IMG/VR virus record: IMGVR_UViG_3300021368_002593
Location: 1-51,608 of that record
Strand: one strand, 5' to 3'
DNA: 51,608 nucleotides
DNA from: a virus
Shown: piece after piece, positions 32,007 to 38,475 of the stretch
Numbering within the stretch: the first letter of the stretch is position 1
How the letters are laid out: each line of letters begins with the position of its first letter
Made by a program: the position numbers and the translations under genes
Notes under the pieces: generated by a model
Seen by the model: only the letters and a program-made list of their open reading frames with translations
Told to the model about the DNA's origin: nothing
Database searches by the model: none

Positions 32007-32204
32007 CTAGACTTTCTGTTTTCTTACATCAAAAGAAAACTTGAACTTAATCGATAATTCTTTTTTAAAAAATCTGAACTTCTGTGCAAAGTCCAGATCA
32101 AGTAACTGCTTTGGTTTTTTGACTCCGTTAAGAATTAGTTCTACGCCTCTATTTATAGGGATTTCAGAGGATTTTTTGCTCTCTGAGGTATCTGATGGTT
32201 TCAC
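32007..32204 (-). CDS. Small basic hypothetical protein
   Basis: A 65-aa protein from a GTG start at 32204, preceded by AGGGGG at 6 nt. Core INRGVELILNGVKKPKQLLD then a Lys/Phe-rich basic end. It overlaps the glutaredoxin 3' end by 41 nt in another frame. Unknown function; reading is supported by the ribosome site and the close fit between neighbours. Confidence 0.55.
   Translation of the reverse strand: MKPSDTSESKKSSEIPINRGVELILNGVKKPKQLLDLDFAQKFRFFKKELSIKFKFSFDVRKQKV
32150..32157 (-). promoter_or_regulatory. Perfect late promoter core TATAAATA
   Basis: TATAAATA on the minus strand within the small basic gene, about 150 nt upstream of the membrane-protein gene starting at 31996. It could drive that gene and the following ones late. 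Confidence 0.4.
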
Positions 32205-32400
32205 TGCAGCCCCCTATTTTTGTTTTTTCTGTGGTCACTTGAGGGAATGTGCTACCCTCCCCAAATTCGTCATAAAATTGTTCTTTGGTGTAATCTACAT
32301 CAAGAGTATAGATCACGTAACGTTGTTCTGTCAAGTCAAACAGATCTTTGACTTTACTGCAATATGGACAATTGTTCTTTGAATAGACGGTAAAAGTCAT
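32164..32400 (-). CDS. Glutaredoxin
   Basis: A 78-aa protein: MTFTVYSKNNCPYCSKVKDL has the CPYC dithiol active site, STFPQVT has the cis-Pro, and IGGCSETIRYL the GG-C/D glutathione-binding end. It reduces disulphides, classically giving electrons to ribonucleotide reductase in T4-like phages (NrdC). No nrd genes are in this window. Confidence 0.92.
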   Translation of the reverse strand: MTFTVYSKNNCPYCSKVKDLFDLTEQRYVIYTLDVDYTKEQFYDEFGEGSTFPQVTTEKTKIGGCSETIRYLREQKIL

Positions 32401-32464
32401 TTAGAAAGTTAACCTCTATGAATGATATATAGTAAGAATTACAATTTGAATTTTAGCAGGAAAA

Positions 32465-33193
32465 ATGAGCATTATCAAATTTAAAGAGAAAAAGATTCAT
32501 CATGTTCACATTCCAAGATGTGCTGGTAAATTCGTTGCTAATCTAATGATGGCACATGGAATTAAAGTCGAACAATATGAAGTTCAACACTGGCCACCAA
32601 ATTCAGAATTCACATCTTTTGAACTTGATGATGAAAACTGTCTACAATTCCAATGGGAAGAACATAATGGTGTTAGAATCAAAACAGCACATAAAGCGAT
32701 ATACCAAGATATGGAGGAATTTGATAATTGCACCCACAGATTTGCTATAGTTAGAGATCCATATCAAAGATTTATTTCAGCTCTTGGTATAACATGCTGC
32801 TTTACTTCAAACTCATACGATTTTCATAAAGTTCTTGAAATGGTTTCAACCAAAGAGGGCTTTGACAAGTTCATGCATTTAGCAAGAACCAAATTTGCTT
32901 ATTGGGGAAATTGGTTAACACCACAACATGAGTTTTTAGTTGGAGATGAACTGATCTGGAGATTTGAGGATGGTTTTGATCTTAATTTCGCTGAATGGTT
33001 TACAGGAAACTTTGATATTCCCTTAGTTTTAGAATCTAATGGAGAACCTGTTGTTGATATTTTACAAATTGAAGCAAGTGATATGGGATATCTGCAAAAA
33101 GAAGAAGAAATGAAAACTGCTAAAATTCCAGAATCTCTTGAAGGATTTGTAAGAGAATATTATGCAAAAGACTATGAACTTCTAGGTTATTGA
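32465..33193 (+). CDS. Sulfotransferase-family protein
   Basis: A 242-aa protein on the opposite strand to its neighbours. HHVHIPRCAGKFVANLMMAH matches the 5'-phosphosulphate-binding loop of sulfotransferases (H-x-P-x-C/T-x-G-T/K). FAIVRDPYQRFISALG matches the 3'-phosphate-binding motif (RDP-x-x-R-x-x-S). It would transfer sulphate from PAPS to a sugar or protein. AGCAGGA lies 5 nt before the ATG. It overlaps the next, convergent gene by 7 nt. Strand switch and content suggest a later acquisition; the acceptor is unknown. Confidence 0.8.
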   Translation: MSIIKFKEKKIHHVHIPRCAGKFVANLMMAHGIKVEQYEVQHWPPNSEFTSFELDDENCLQFQWEEHNGVRIKTAHKAIYQDMEEFDNCTHRFAIVRDPYQRFISALGITCCFTSNSYDFHKVLEMVSTKEGFDKFMHLARTKFAYWGNWLTPQHEFLVGDELIWRFEDGFDLNFAEWFTGNFDIPLVLESNGEPVVDILQIEASDMGYLQKEEEMKTAKIPESLEGFVREYYAKDYELLGY

Positions 33194-33540
33194 AGATCTA
33201 AAGGTTTTTGATTACTGTGGGGTAGGGATTGCTGAATTGGCAATTCTTGCCCCTCTATTTTTATGGTAGCTGGTTCTAGTTCCCTCTCTTCCCACGAACC
33301 ACCAACACCACCGTCCATGTTCACAACAATTTCATTAGTTGGAAGTGCTGGTTGTGGAGTAACATCAACGGTCTGACCATAGAGATAATGATCATTACGA
33401 ACATAAGTTAGAAGATGTGGTCGGTTGGAGACGATCCTTTGTGCATCCATTTCCCATCCACAGTCGCAGTATTTTTTTCCAGTATCTTTCCAGATTACTG
33501 AATACCAGACTCTATCAACATAAGCGTTTCCATTAGACAT
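33187..33540 (-). CDS. Hypothetical protein
   Basis: A 117-aa protein. The N-terminal half has RVWYSVIWKDTGKKYCDCGW and NRPHLLTYVRNDHYLYGQ, a compact aromatic-rich domain with a CxC. The C-terminus is low-complexity (Pro, Glu, Gln). No family recognised. It lies between the sulfotransferase and carbamoyltransferase. Confidence 0.65.
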   Translation of the reverse strand: MSNGNAYVDRVWYSVIWKDTGKKYCDCGWEMDAQRIVSNRPHLLTYVRNDHYLYGQTVDVTPQPALPTNEIVVNMDGGVGGSWEERELEPATIKIEGQELPIQQSLPHSNQKPLDLQ

Positions 33541-33545
33541 AATCG

Positions 33546-35084
33546 TTATTTGTAAATAATGTTGTTTCCATATACCAATGAATCCATATTGGTATTAAAG
33601 AAGAGATCGTATGCGTCTCCCTTTCTAGATGCAATTGGTTTTCCACCCTTGTTCAAAGACGTATTCAATAGCATTGGAATTCCAGTAATTTTTTGGAACT
33701 CTTTTATTAATTTATAATATGCACCATTTGATTCATTTACAGTTTGTGCTCTACATGTATTATCGTAGTGGCAAATAGCAGGATACTTTTCTGGTTCCCT
33801 CAACTCCATAACAAACAGCATATATTCTGATGGGCCCTGCCAATGAAAATAATCTGATACTTCTTCTTCTAACACTGATGCACCAAATGGTCTATACCAT
33901 TCTCGATTCTTGACTCTTTCATTAATCCAGTCTTTTCCATCAGGATGACAAGGATTCATCAAAATACTTCTATGTCCTAATGCTCTAGGTCCAATTTCAC
34001 CATGACCCTGATACCAACCAACAATATTATTGTTTGCTAAATCTTCAGCGACTTCTCTAATAGTTTCATCAGTTGGTTCATTTGGTGGAGCCTCATCATC
34101 TTGCCAGAAAGGAAATCCAGTATTATCAAATGGTTCCTGATCATATTGTTGTCTCAAGAGTTCAACACAACCCAGACTAATTCCAGTATCGTTAGTATGT
34201 GGTGGGATTATTAAATTAGGAATTTTTTTCTTAATTTTGGAGTTGATAACAGTATTCAGAGCAACTCCACCACTATATCCAATACAGTCTTGATCTTTAA
34301 ATCTACGTTTACATACAGTAGAAAAATAATTTGCAAATATATTTTCAGTCGCTTGGTGAGAAACAGAAACAGCGTCCACTGCGTCTTCAAAATCTAGTTT
34401 ACTAAAGCATCCAGTTCCCCAAACATTATCAAGATCACGTATTGTAAGTTGTGATAAAGCATCAATAATTCTTTTTTGTTTTTCTATACCGTAATGATTA
34501 GTTATACCTCTCAAGGCCATTAGTTTGCCTGGCAGATCGTCCATGATCCCAGAAATATTCATCGACATGGCAACTTCTGCCATGATAACACCCAAACTTA
34601 CCAGTTCAGTTTTATGATATGATACATCTTTTTGATAAGAATATCCGTGTTTTGTTTCGGTAATAGTATATCTAGAATGAGTTACATAATCATCACCAAA
34701 CCCATCAAAAACAAAATGATGTTTAATATCTTTATTCAGAGGCCATAAACTAAGAGCATGTGCCAGATGATGTTCTATTCTCCAAATTGGACATTTAAAT
34801 CCACACTCAATCAATACTGGTATCTCCATCACCTCAGCTAACATTTCATAATTTGGTTCAAGTTCTGGATGAACTTGTGGATCAAATGAAATGCAGACAG
34901 CATCAATATCCTCAGGATTTACCCCCCATCTGTCTAGAAGGTACATCCAGGATGTCATGTCATTATGATATCCAAAGTGCTTTATTTGCAAATCTCTTGC
35001 AATTTCACAATATTTGATCTTAGGACCATCTGTGTATGTTACATTAGCACCATGTGCATCTAATCGTAATCCAATGAATTTCAT
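33546..35084 (-). CDS. Carbamoyltransferase (NodU/CmcH family)
   Basis: A 512-aa protein, a usual family length. The N-terminal ASKHA-like domain has RLDAHGANVTYTDG, the catalytic-region CPIWRIEHHLAHALSLWPL with two His, and FDGFGDD. The C-terminal domain has WYQGHGEIGPRALGHRSILM and GIPMLLNTSLN. These enzymes O- or N-carbamoylate small molecules or sugars using carbamoyl phosphate and ATP. In phages they are thought to modify glycans or nucleic acid; the target here is unknown. ATGA overlap with the gene upstream. Confidence 0.92.
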   Translation of the reverse strand: MKFIGLRLDAHGANVTYTDGPKIKYCEIARDLQIKHFGYHNDMTSWMYLLDRWGVNPEDIDAVCISFDPQVHPELEPNYEMLAEVMEIPVLIECGFKCPIWRIEHHLAHALSLWPLNKDIKHHFVFDGFGDDYVTHSRYTITETKHGYSYQKDVSYHKTELVSLGVIMAEVAMSMNISGIMDDLPGKLMALRGITNHYGIEKQKRIIDALSQLTIRDLDNVWGTGCFSKLDFEDAVDAVSVSHQATENIFANYFSTVCKRRFKDQDCIGYSGGVALNTVINSKIKKKIPNLIIPPHTNDTGISLGCVELLRQQYDQEPFDNTGFPFWQDDEAPPNEPTDETIREVAEDLANNNIVGWYQGHGEIGPRALGHRSILMNPCHPDGKDWINERVKNREWYRPFGASVLEEEVSDYFHWQGPSEYMLFVMELREPEKYPAICHYDNTCRAQTVNESNGAYYKLIKEFQKITGIPMLLNTSLNKGGKPIASRKGDAYDLFFNTNMDSLVYGNNIIYK

Positions 35085-35269
35085 TTTTCACTGTCTTTCA
35101 GAATTTTTACTCTATCAAAAAATTGTGGAAATATGACCAGTCTGGGACTAGATCTGCCTTCTTTTCCTGGCAACTTTATTGTGATATATTGAGTATGTAT
35201 AAAGTCAACCGTACCGTAATCACCGTCATACTCAACCTCCATTCCCTCACTGAACATTGGTAAGATCAT
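35081..35269 (-). CDS. Small beta-rich conserved protein
   Basis: About 62 aa from ATG 35269 (MILPMFSEGMEVEYDGDYG...); ATG 35257 is also possible. The segment VDFIHTQYITIKLPG then RLVIFPQFFDRV is strand-rich, like a small beta-barrel. It is coupled to the carbamoyltransferase (ATGA) and overlaps the upstream gene by 23 nt. Function unknown. Confidence 0.65.
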   Translation of the reverse strand: MILPMFSEGMEVEYDGDYGTVDFIHTQYITIKLPGKEGRSSPRLVIFPQFFDRVKILKDSEK

Positions 35270-35432
35270 TGATAAACGCCCACTCTTCTGGTTCAGCACC
35301 ATTCACAACAAACTCTTTGAAGAAACTATCAGCATCTTTGGGACGCTCATCATCAAATAAATCTGTGATGCGCTCACAGAAATACTCTTCAACATTAGTG
35401 ATGAGTTGTTCACGAAGTTGATCAGATGTCAT
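35247..35432 (-). CDS. Small acidic hypothetical protein
   Basis: A 61-aa, mostly helical acidic protein from ATG 35432 (MTSDQLREQLITNVEEYF...). AGGG lies about 8 nt upstream. Its start overlaps the preceding gene by 11 nt. Function unknown. Confidence 0.65.
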   Translation of the reverse strand: MTSDQLREQLITNVEEYFCERITDLFDDERPKDADSFFKEFVVNGAEPEEWAFINDLTNVQ

Positions 35433-35703
35433 AACCACGGCCCTCTAGGTAGATTTTGAGAATTGAAATTTCTTGCTTGTACTTTGTGATTTCCTCCTCT
35501 AGATGCTTGATGCGATCCAAGTGGAATTGAAGTTCTGGAGAAACTTCTTTCTCCTCTGTGATTCCCCATGTGCCGTTCGCCTCTGGACTGTACCAGAAGT
35601 CTTTCCAGTCTTCGGGTGTTGCTTCAGTGATGTTGGGAGAAGTTTTCTTGACCCATCGAAGGAGGGCTTCGTACCTCTCCCGCCAGATTTCAGAGTGATT
35701 CAT
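35422..35703 (-). CDS. Hypothetical protein with C-terminal coiled coil
   Basis: A 93-aa protein: MNHSEIWRERYEALLRWVKK, a Trp-rich middle, then LQFHLDRIKHLEEEITKYKQ, a clear coiled coil. AGAGGTGG immediately precedes ATG 35703, which settles this start. It follows the extended -10 promoter at 35725-35733. Confidence 0.7.
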   Translation of the reverse strand: MNHSEIWRERYEALLRWVKKTSPNITEATPEDWKDFWYSPEANGTWGITEEKEVSPELQFHLDRIKHLEEEITKYKQEISILKIYLEGRGYDI

Positions 35704-35724
35704 GCCACCTCTGTGTACCCCCAT

Positions 35725-35733
35725 ATTATAGCA
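35725..35733 (-). promoter_or_regulatory. Extended -10 promoter
   Basis: TGC followed by perfect TATAAT on the minus strand, directly after a terminator, with no clear -35. The predicted start is about 15 nt before ATG 35703. Same layout as 1476-1511. Confidence 0.6.
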
Positions 35734-35735
35734 CG

Positions 35736-35762
35736 AAAAAAAGCGGGTGCCAGACCCGCTTT
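35736..35762 (-). terminator. Rho-independent terminator
   Basis: Stem AAGCGGGT/ACCCGCTT with a 5-nt loop, followed on the minus strand by seven T. It ends the microprotein unit transcribed from 36.5 kb. On the plus strand only a short T-run follows. Confidence 0.85.
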
Positions 35763-35782
35763 AGAATTTATTCATTTTTTTC

Positions 35783-35875
35783 TCATCTGTACAAAAATTT
35801 CATTTCGCCGTAGATGAGAGAAAGGAATGCTACTGAACCAAGGGATACGATCCCAGCGATTTGTAGTGCTTCCAT
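35783..35875 (-). CDS. 30-aa single-TM microprotein
   Basis: MEALQIAGIVSLGSVAFLSL followed by IYGEMKFLYR: one transmembrane helix with a short charged end. It resembles in size and shape the small subunits of cyanobacterial photosynthetic complexes, though no specific match is claimed. It starts 5 nt after the DUF4278-like stop; no strong ribosome site. Confidence 0.5.
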   Translation of the reverse strand: MEALQIAGIVSLGSVAFLSLIYGEMKFLYR

Positions 35876-35880
35876 GACGA

Positions 35881-36045
35881 TCACTTAGCGTAAGAGTGAC
35901 CGCGATAGCAGAAAGTTCCATGAACTTCTTCACCACCTTGCTGACACTCATACTTGACACCACGATAGGTGGTCATAGCAATCTGAGCATCGTGTAGTGC
36001 AGCTGCTTTCTGGATCTGCTTCTTGATGATAGTAAGTGTGTTCAT
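35881..36045 (-). CDS. DUF4278-like small protein
   Basis: A 54-aa protein: MNTLTIIKKQIQKAAALHDA then TYRGVKYECQQ and FCYRGHSYAK. The paired YRG-x-x-Y motifs match the cyanobacterial DUF4278 family, so it is host-derived. Function unknown. TAGGAG lies 8 nt before the ATG. Confidence 0.8.
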   Translation of the reverse strand: MNTLTIIKKQIQKAAALHDAQIAMTTYRGVKYECQQGGEEVHGTFCYRGHSYAK

Positions 36046-36055
36046 TAGTTTACTC

Positions 36056-36136
36056 CTAAAAGAATGGAAAATTAACCTTCTCTCGTTTCCGAGGATCCGT
36101 TTTCCGTTCCTTCAGTCGTTTGCGTCCCATTGACAT
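36056..36136 (-). CDS. Possible 26-aa basic peptide
   Basis: MSMGRKRLKERKTDPRKREK then VNFPFF; nine or more Lys/Arg. It starts inside the end of the upstream gene in another frame, and its stop lies in the ribosome site of the DUF4278-like gene. No ribosome site of its own; could be chance. Confidence 0.3.
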   Translation of the reverse strand: MSMGRKRLKERKTDPRKREKVNFPFF

Positions 36137-36273
36137 TCGGGTACAGATTCCCTTACGGTTTCTACAAGTTCTACAACCACTGCTGGTGGTAGATTCTTAT
36201 TTTTGCTGATCCTTAACATTAAGGATTCAGCATCCTGACATGTCAACGTTGAATACAGAAGTAATTCAAACAT
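36112..36273 (-). CDS. Small conserved-looking protein
   Basis: A 53-aa acidic protein: MFELLLYSTLTCQDAESLML, NLPPAVVVELVETVRES, ending PECQWDAND. The hydrophobic start with Cys and the WDAND end recall a small protein I have seen in many cyanomyoviruses; function unknown. It lies in the unit driven from 36525-36553. Confidence 0.7.
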   Translation of the reverse strand: MFELLLYSTLTCQDAESLMLRISKNKNLPPAVVVELVETVRESVPECQWDAND

Positions 36274-36309
36274 GGGATGAACGCTCCGTTCCGCGACTTA
36301 CTTGCGTCC

Positions 36310-36507
36310 TCAGGTAAATGTACCATTGCATTCCCCTTCAACTTTTGATTTGAAATACTGGATGAGATTCCATTTCGATCGTTGATCGATGTCGTCCCTC
36401 ATCTGTGTCTCAACTCTGAGTTGTAGAAACCTTTCACAAGACATATGCCACCCATAGGGTGACGGATCGTGATGGGCTAAGGTGAAAGCCAATAGTAGAG
36501 ATACCAT
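36310..36507 (-). CDS. Small protein with signal-like N-terminus
   Basis: A 65-aa protein: MVSLLLAFTLAHHDPSPYGW, then CERFLQLRVETQMRDD, QRSKWNLIQYFKSKVEGEC. The first 11 residues are hydrophobic like a signal peptide ending at A-H. Two Cys could pair outside the membrane. First gene after a strong promoter, with a leader of about 11 nt. Confidence 0.7.
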   Translation of the reverse strand: MVSLLLAFTLAHHDPSPYGWHMSCERFLQLRVETQMRDDIDQRSKWNLIQYFKSKVEGECNGTFT

Positions 36508-36524
36508 TGGATGAACGTATGGTC

Positions 36525-36553
36525 ATTATAGACCGCATCACATATTTAGTCAA
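36525..36553 (-). promoter_or_regulatory. Sigma70-type promoter overlapping a late-type box
   Basis: Minus strand: TTGACT at 36553-36548, 17-nt spacer, perfect TATAAT at 36530-36525. A CTAAATA box (36549-36543) overlaps the -35, so the site may serve both classes of polymerase. It drives the microprotein unit at 35.8-36.5 kb. Confidence 0.75.
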
Positions 36554-36578
36554 GTACTTTTGTATCTTGTGATACAGT

Positions 36579-36764
36579 TTACTCAAAATCTTTAGATTCT
36601 TCTTCCAATTCATCAATGATAGTTTTTTTACCACTCAACTTCTGAATTGTGTGAAGTGTTGATTTGCGATATTTCTTCAATTTTTTGTATTTTTTGAGAA
36701 GACGAGTCATATCTTCAATTGGGAGTTCTACGTCTACTCCGTCAATATCAAATCCTTTTGTCAT
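36579..36764 (-). CDS. Small hypothetical protein
   Basis: A 61-aa protein: MTKGFDIDGVDVELPIEDMT then LLKKYKKLKKYRKSTLHTIQ and an acidic end. The Lys/Leu-rich helix may be a coiled coil. It follows the talC terminator closely and is followed by the promoter at 36525-36553. Function unknown. Confidence 0.6.
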   Translation of the reverse strand: MTKGFDIDGVDVELPIEDMTRLLKKYKKLKKYRKSTLHTIQKLSGKKTIIDELEEESKDFE

Positions 36765-36786
36765 TTTTGAAAAACCCTACAGAGCG

Positions 36787-36815
36787 AAAAAAAGCCAGGG
36801 ATTTTTTTCCCCGAC
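36787..36815 (-). terminator. Rho-independent terminator after talC
   Basis: Minus strand: GTCGGGG pairs with TCCCTGGC (one G-T and one T-G pair) across an A-rich loop and is followed by seven T, 17 nt after the talC stop. Confidence 0.75.
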
Positions 36816-36831
36816 TTTTTGGAATTAAAAG

Positions 36832-37482
36832 TCAATTTTGGTTTTGGACCGCTTTCCAATCATTGTCGAAGATCTCTAGACCTTTGTCAGTTAGAATATG
36901 ATCATACATCTGATCAAATACTTTTGGTGGCATCGTACAGATGTCAGCTCCATTATACCACGAACGAACAGCACGTTGAACGCTACGAATAGAAGCGGAA
37001 AGAACCTGAGTTCTCACACCATGAATACGATAGAGTTCAGAGATAGAACGAACAACCTCTAGGCCTGCCACAGATTGGTCGTCAAGGCGTCCTACGAAGG
37101 GTGAGACATATGTTGCACCAGCCTTTGCTGCTAGGATCGCCTGAGCGGCGCTGAAGATCAATGTGACGTTAACTTTGATATTCTGATCGGAGAGTGACTT
37201 ACAGACTGCTAGTCCTTCACGGGTGCATGGAACCTTTACAGTGCATACATCACCAAATTTTTCATAAAGACGCTTGCCTTCACGATACATTTGACCTTCA
37301 TCACCAACAACTTCCATGCTGATGTCACGAACACCAAGATCTTTGATTTCCTGATAGACTTCTTCTGGGTCTCGACCACTTTTCATGATCAAAGTTGGAT
37401 TAGTGGTCACACCATCAACCAAACCAGTTTTGAAGTATTCGTTGATGATATTAGTGTCAGCTGTATCTAGAAAAATCTTCAT
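36832..37482 (-). CDS. talC: Transaldolase, short TalC type
   Basis: A 216-aa protein from ATG 37482 (MKIFLDTADTNIINEYFKTG). Key segments: GVTTNPTLIMKSG; TVKVPCTREGL; LIFSAAQAILAAKAGATYVS followed by PFVGRLDD, which holds the family's substrate-binding region. The catalytic Lys is in VKVPC. Transaldolase moves a dihydroxyacetone unit between sugar phosphates, running the non-oxidative pentose phosphate pathway with zwf and gnd. The promoter at 37511-37539 and the terminator give it its own unit. Confidence 0.97.
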   Translation of the reverse strand: MKIFLDTADTNIINEYFKTGLVDGVTTNPTLIMKSGRDPEEVYQEIKDLGVRDISMEVVGDEGQMYREGKRLYEKFGDVCTVKVPCTREGLAVCKSLSDQNIKVNVTLIFSAAQAILAAKAGATYVSPFVGRLDDQSVAGLEVVRSISELYRIHGVRTQVLSASIRSVQRAVRSWYNGADICTMPPKVFDQMYDHILTDKGLEIFDNDWKAVQNQN

Positions 37483-37510
37483 ATAATTGTGAGTGTATTT
37501 CATTTCAGGG

Positions 37511-37539
37511 ATTTTAACATTAGTTACTGAATTCGTCAA
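37511..37539 (-). promoter_or_regulatory. Sigma70-type promoter for talC
   Basis: Minus strand: TTGACG at 37539-37534, 17-nt spacer, TAAAAT at 37516-37511, lying across the stop of the gene upstream. Predicted leader about 22 nt. Confidence 0.65.
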
Positions 37540-37690
37540 TGATGTCAAGCACATCATTTAAAGCTCTGTGAGCACCATCATGCCAGTCACCACTTTTATC
37601 ATGATGCTGACCATTATACAATGCGGTTTTCAGTTTATAGACTCTTGAAAGGATATCTACTTTAGACAGTCGCGATCTAGGCATTGGCAT
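37520..37690 (-). CDS. Small protein upstream of talC
   Basis: A 56-aa protein: MPMPRSRLSKVDILSRVYKL, then DWHDGAHRALNDVLDIIDEF. Its ATG shares a base with the stop of the gene upstream (TAATG), so coupled translation favours 37690 over ATG 37684. A helical protein with clustered His. Function unknown. Confidence 0.7.
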   Translation of the reverse strand: MPMPRSRLSKVDILSRVYKLKTALYNGQHHDKSGDWHDGAHRALNDVLDIIDEFSN

Positions 37691-37818
37691 TACTCTTCAT
37701 CATAGTTAAGGACTTGTACAATCACATAACCAACTCCAATAAGGAGAATGATTATGGAAATAATTACACTCCATACAGGATCATTTGGATTCTCTAGTGG
37801 GCGGAGGAGGAGATTCAT
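37690..37818 (-). CDS. 42-aa single-TM protein
   Basis: MNLLLRPLENPNDPVWSVII then a hydrophobic helix (SIIILLIGVGYVIVQVL) and NYDEE. A typical bitopic small membrane protein. It begins inside the end of the upstream gene (38-nt overlap, different frame) and is coupled to the next. Located among photosynthesis and carbon-metabolism genes; role unknown. Confidence 0.65.
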   Translation of the reverse strand: MNLLLRPLENPNDPVWSVIISIIILLIGVGYVIVQVLNYDEE

Positions 37819-37984
37819 GTGATATATTCATTCTTATCCCCTGGTATCTAGGATTGTTCTTTACTTCTTCTGCACACATTATGCTGAATTCGTCACAACA
37901 TTTACACCAGTCTTTCCTAGCATCTTGCGCCCCTAGAGCTTTTTTCTCCACAATCGCTCCCATACATGCCATAACTTGGCACAT
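37781..37984 (-). CDS. Small Cys-rich protein
   Basis: A 67-aa protein with C-x(5)-C near the start and KDWCKCCDEFSIMCAEEVKN in the middle: six cysteines, possibly metal-binding or redox. The end is proline-rich (SPPPPTRESK). It lies 3 nt from the gene upstream. Function unknown. Confidence 0.65.
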   Translation of the reverse strand: MCQVMACMGAIVEKKALGAQDARKDWCKCCDEFSIMCAEEVKNNPRYQGIRMNISHESPPPPTRESK

Positions 37985-37987
37985 TCA

Positions 37988-38140
37988 TCACTCTTCTTCT
38001 GCAGGTGTTCCTCTCGATACATGATTCTTTCCGAAAGGTTCCCAATGCTCCCATCCATATTTATGGACAAGGTGCATTCCTAAGATGGGAACAAATACTA
38101 ATAGTATACCCATGACGCCTAAGCACCAGGGGGTTTGCAT
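37988..38140 (-). CDS. 50-aa single-TM protein
   Basis: From ATG 38140: MQTPWCLGVMGILLVFVPIL then GMHLVHKYGWEHWEPFGKNH. One transmembrane helix, then a His/Trp-rich segment that could face a membrane surface or bind haem or metal. ATG 38173 would add 11 residues but overlap the upstream gene. Function unknown. Confidence 0.65.
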   Translation of the reverse strand: MQTPWCLGVMGILLVFVPILGMHLVHKYGWEHWEPFGKNHVSRGTPAEEE

Positions 38141-38147
38141 GATGTGT

Positions 38148-38390
38148 CTAACCAGGAGCTGAACGTGATTCATTTTGGAAATACTCGGGTAAAGGACATC
38201 CTTTGAACTTTTCTATCTCGTTAATAGACAACACAAACATAGTCACAAATCCAAGGCAAAAAGCAAACAACATCTGAGGAAAATTATAATTCCCCATGTA
38301 AGCAGTAGGATCAGGTTCATCATCATGTGGATGAAGATGTTTACTGATCTGTTCTATTCGTTTTTTCTTTTCCTTTTCTTTGTCATCCAT
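38148..38390 (-). CDS. 80-aa single-TM protein with charged N-terminus
   Basis: MDDKEKEKKKRIEQISKHLH, a short acidic linker, then PQMLFAFCLGFVTMFVLSI as one transmembrane helix and a Cys-containing tail. Its ATG follows the stop of the 27-aa gene by one base. Function unknown; part of the zwf-linked string of small membrane proteins. Confidence 0.7.
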   Translation of the reverse strand: MDDKEKEKKKRIEQISKHLHPHDDEPDPTAYMGNYNFPQMLFAFCLGFVTMFVLSINEIEKFKGCPLPEYFQNESRSAPG

Positions 38391-38391
38391 T

Positions 38392-38475
38392 TTACCCTCG
38401 GTATCTACCTGGCCATGTTAACTGCATTCCAGCAATTAGCAATAGAATGAAAGGAAATACAAACAATACGGTCAT
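38392..38475 (-). CDS. 27-aa single-TM microprotein after zwf
   Basis: MTVLFVFPFILLLIAGMQLT then WPGRYRG. It starts with ATGA overlapping the zwf stop, so it is probably translated by coupling. An upstream ATG at 38490 would add five residues inside zwf. One membrane helix; role unknown. Confidence 0.55.
   Translation of the reverse strand: MTVLFVFPFILLLIAGMQLTWPGRYRG

Noticed and set aside
35772-35963. 63-aa leftward frame ending NEIFVQMRKK
   Set aside because: It conflicts with the DUF4278-like and 30-aa frames, which have better motif or TM support; it has no ribosome site.
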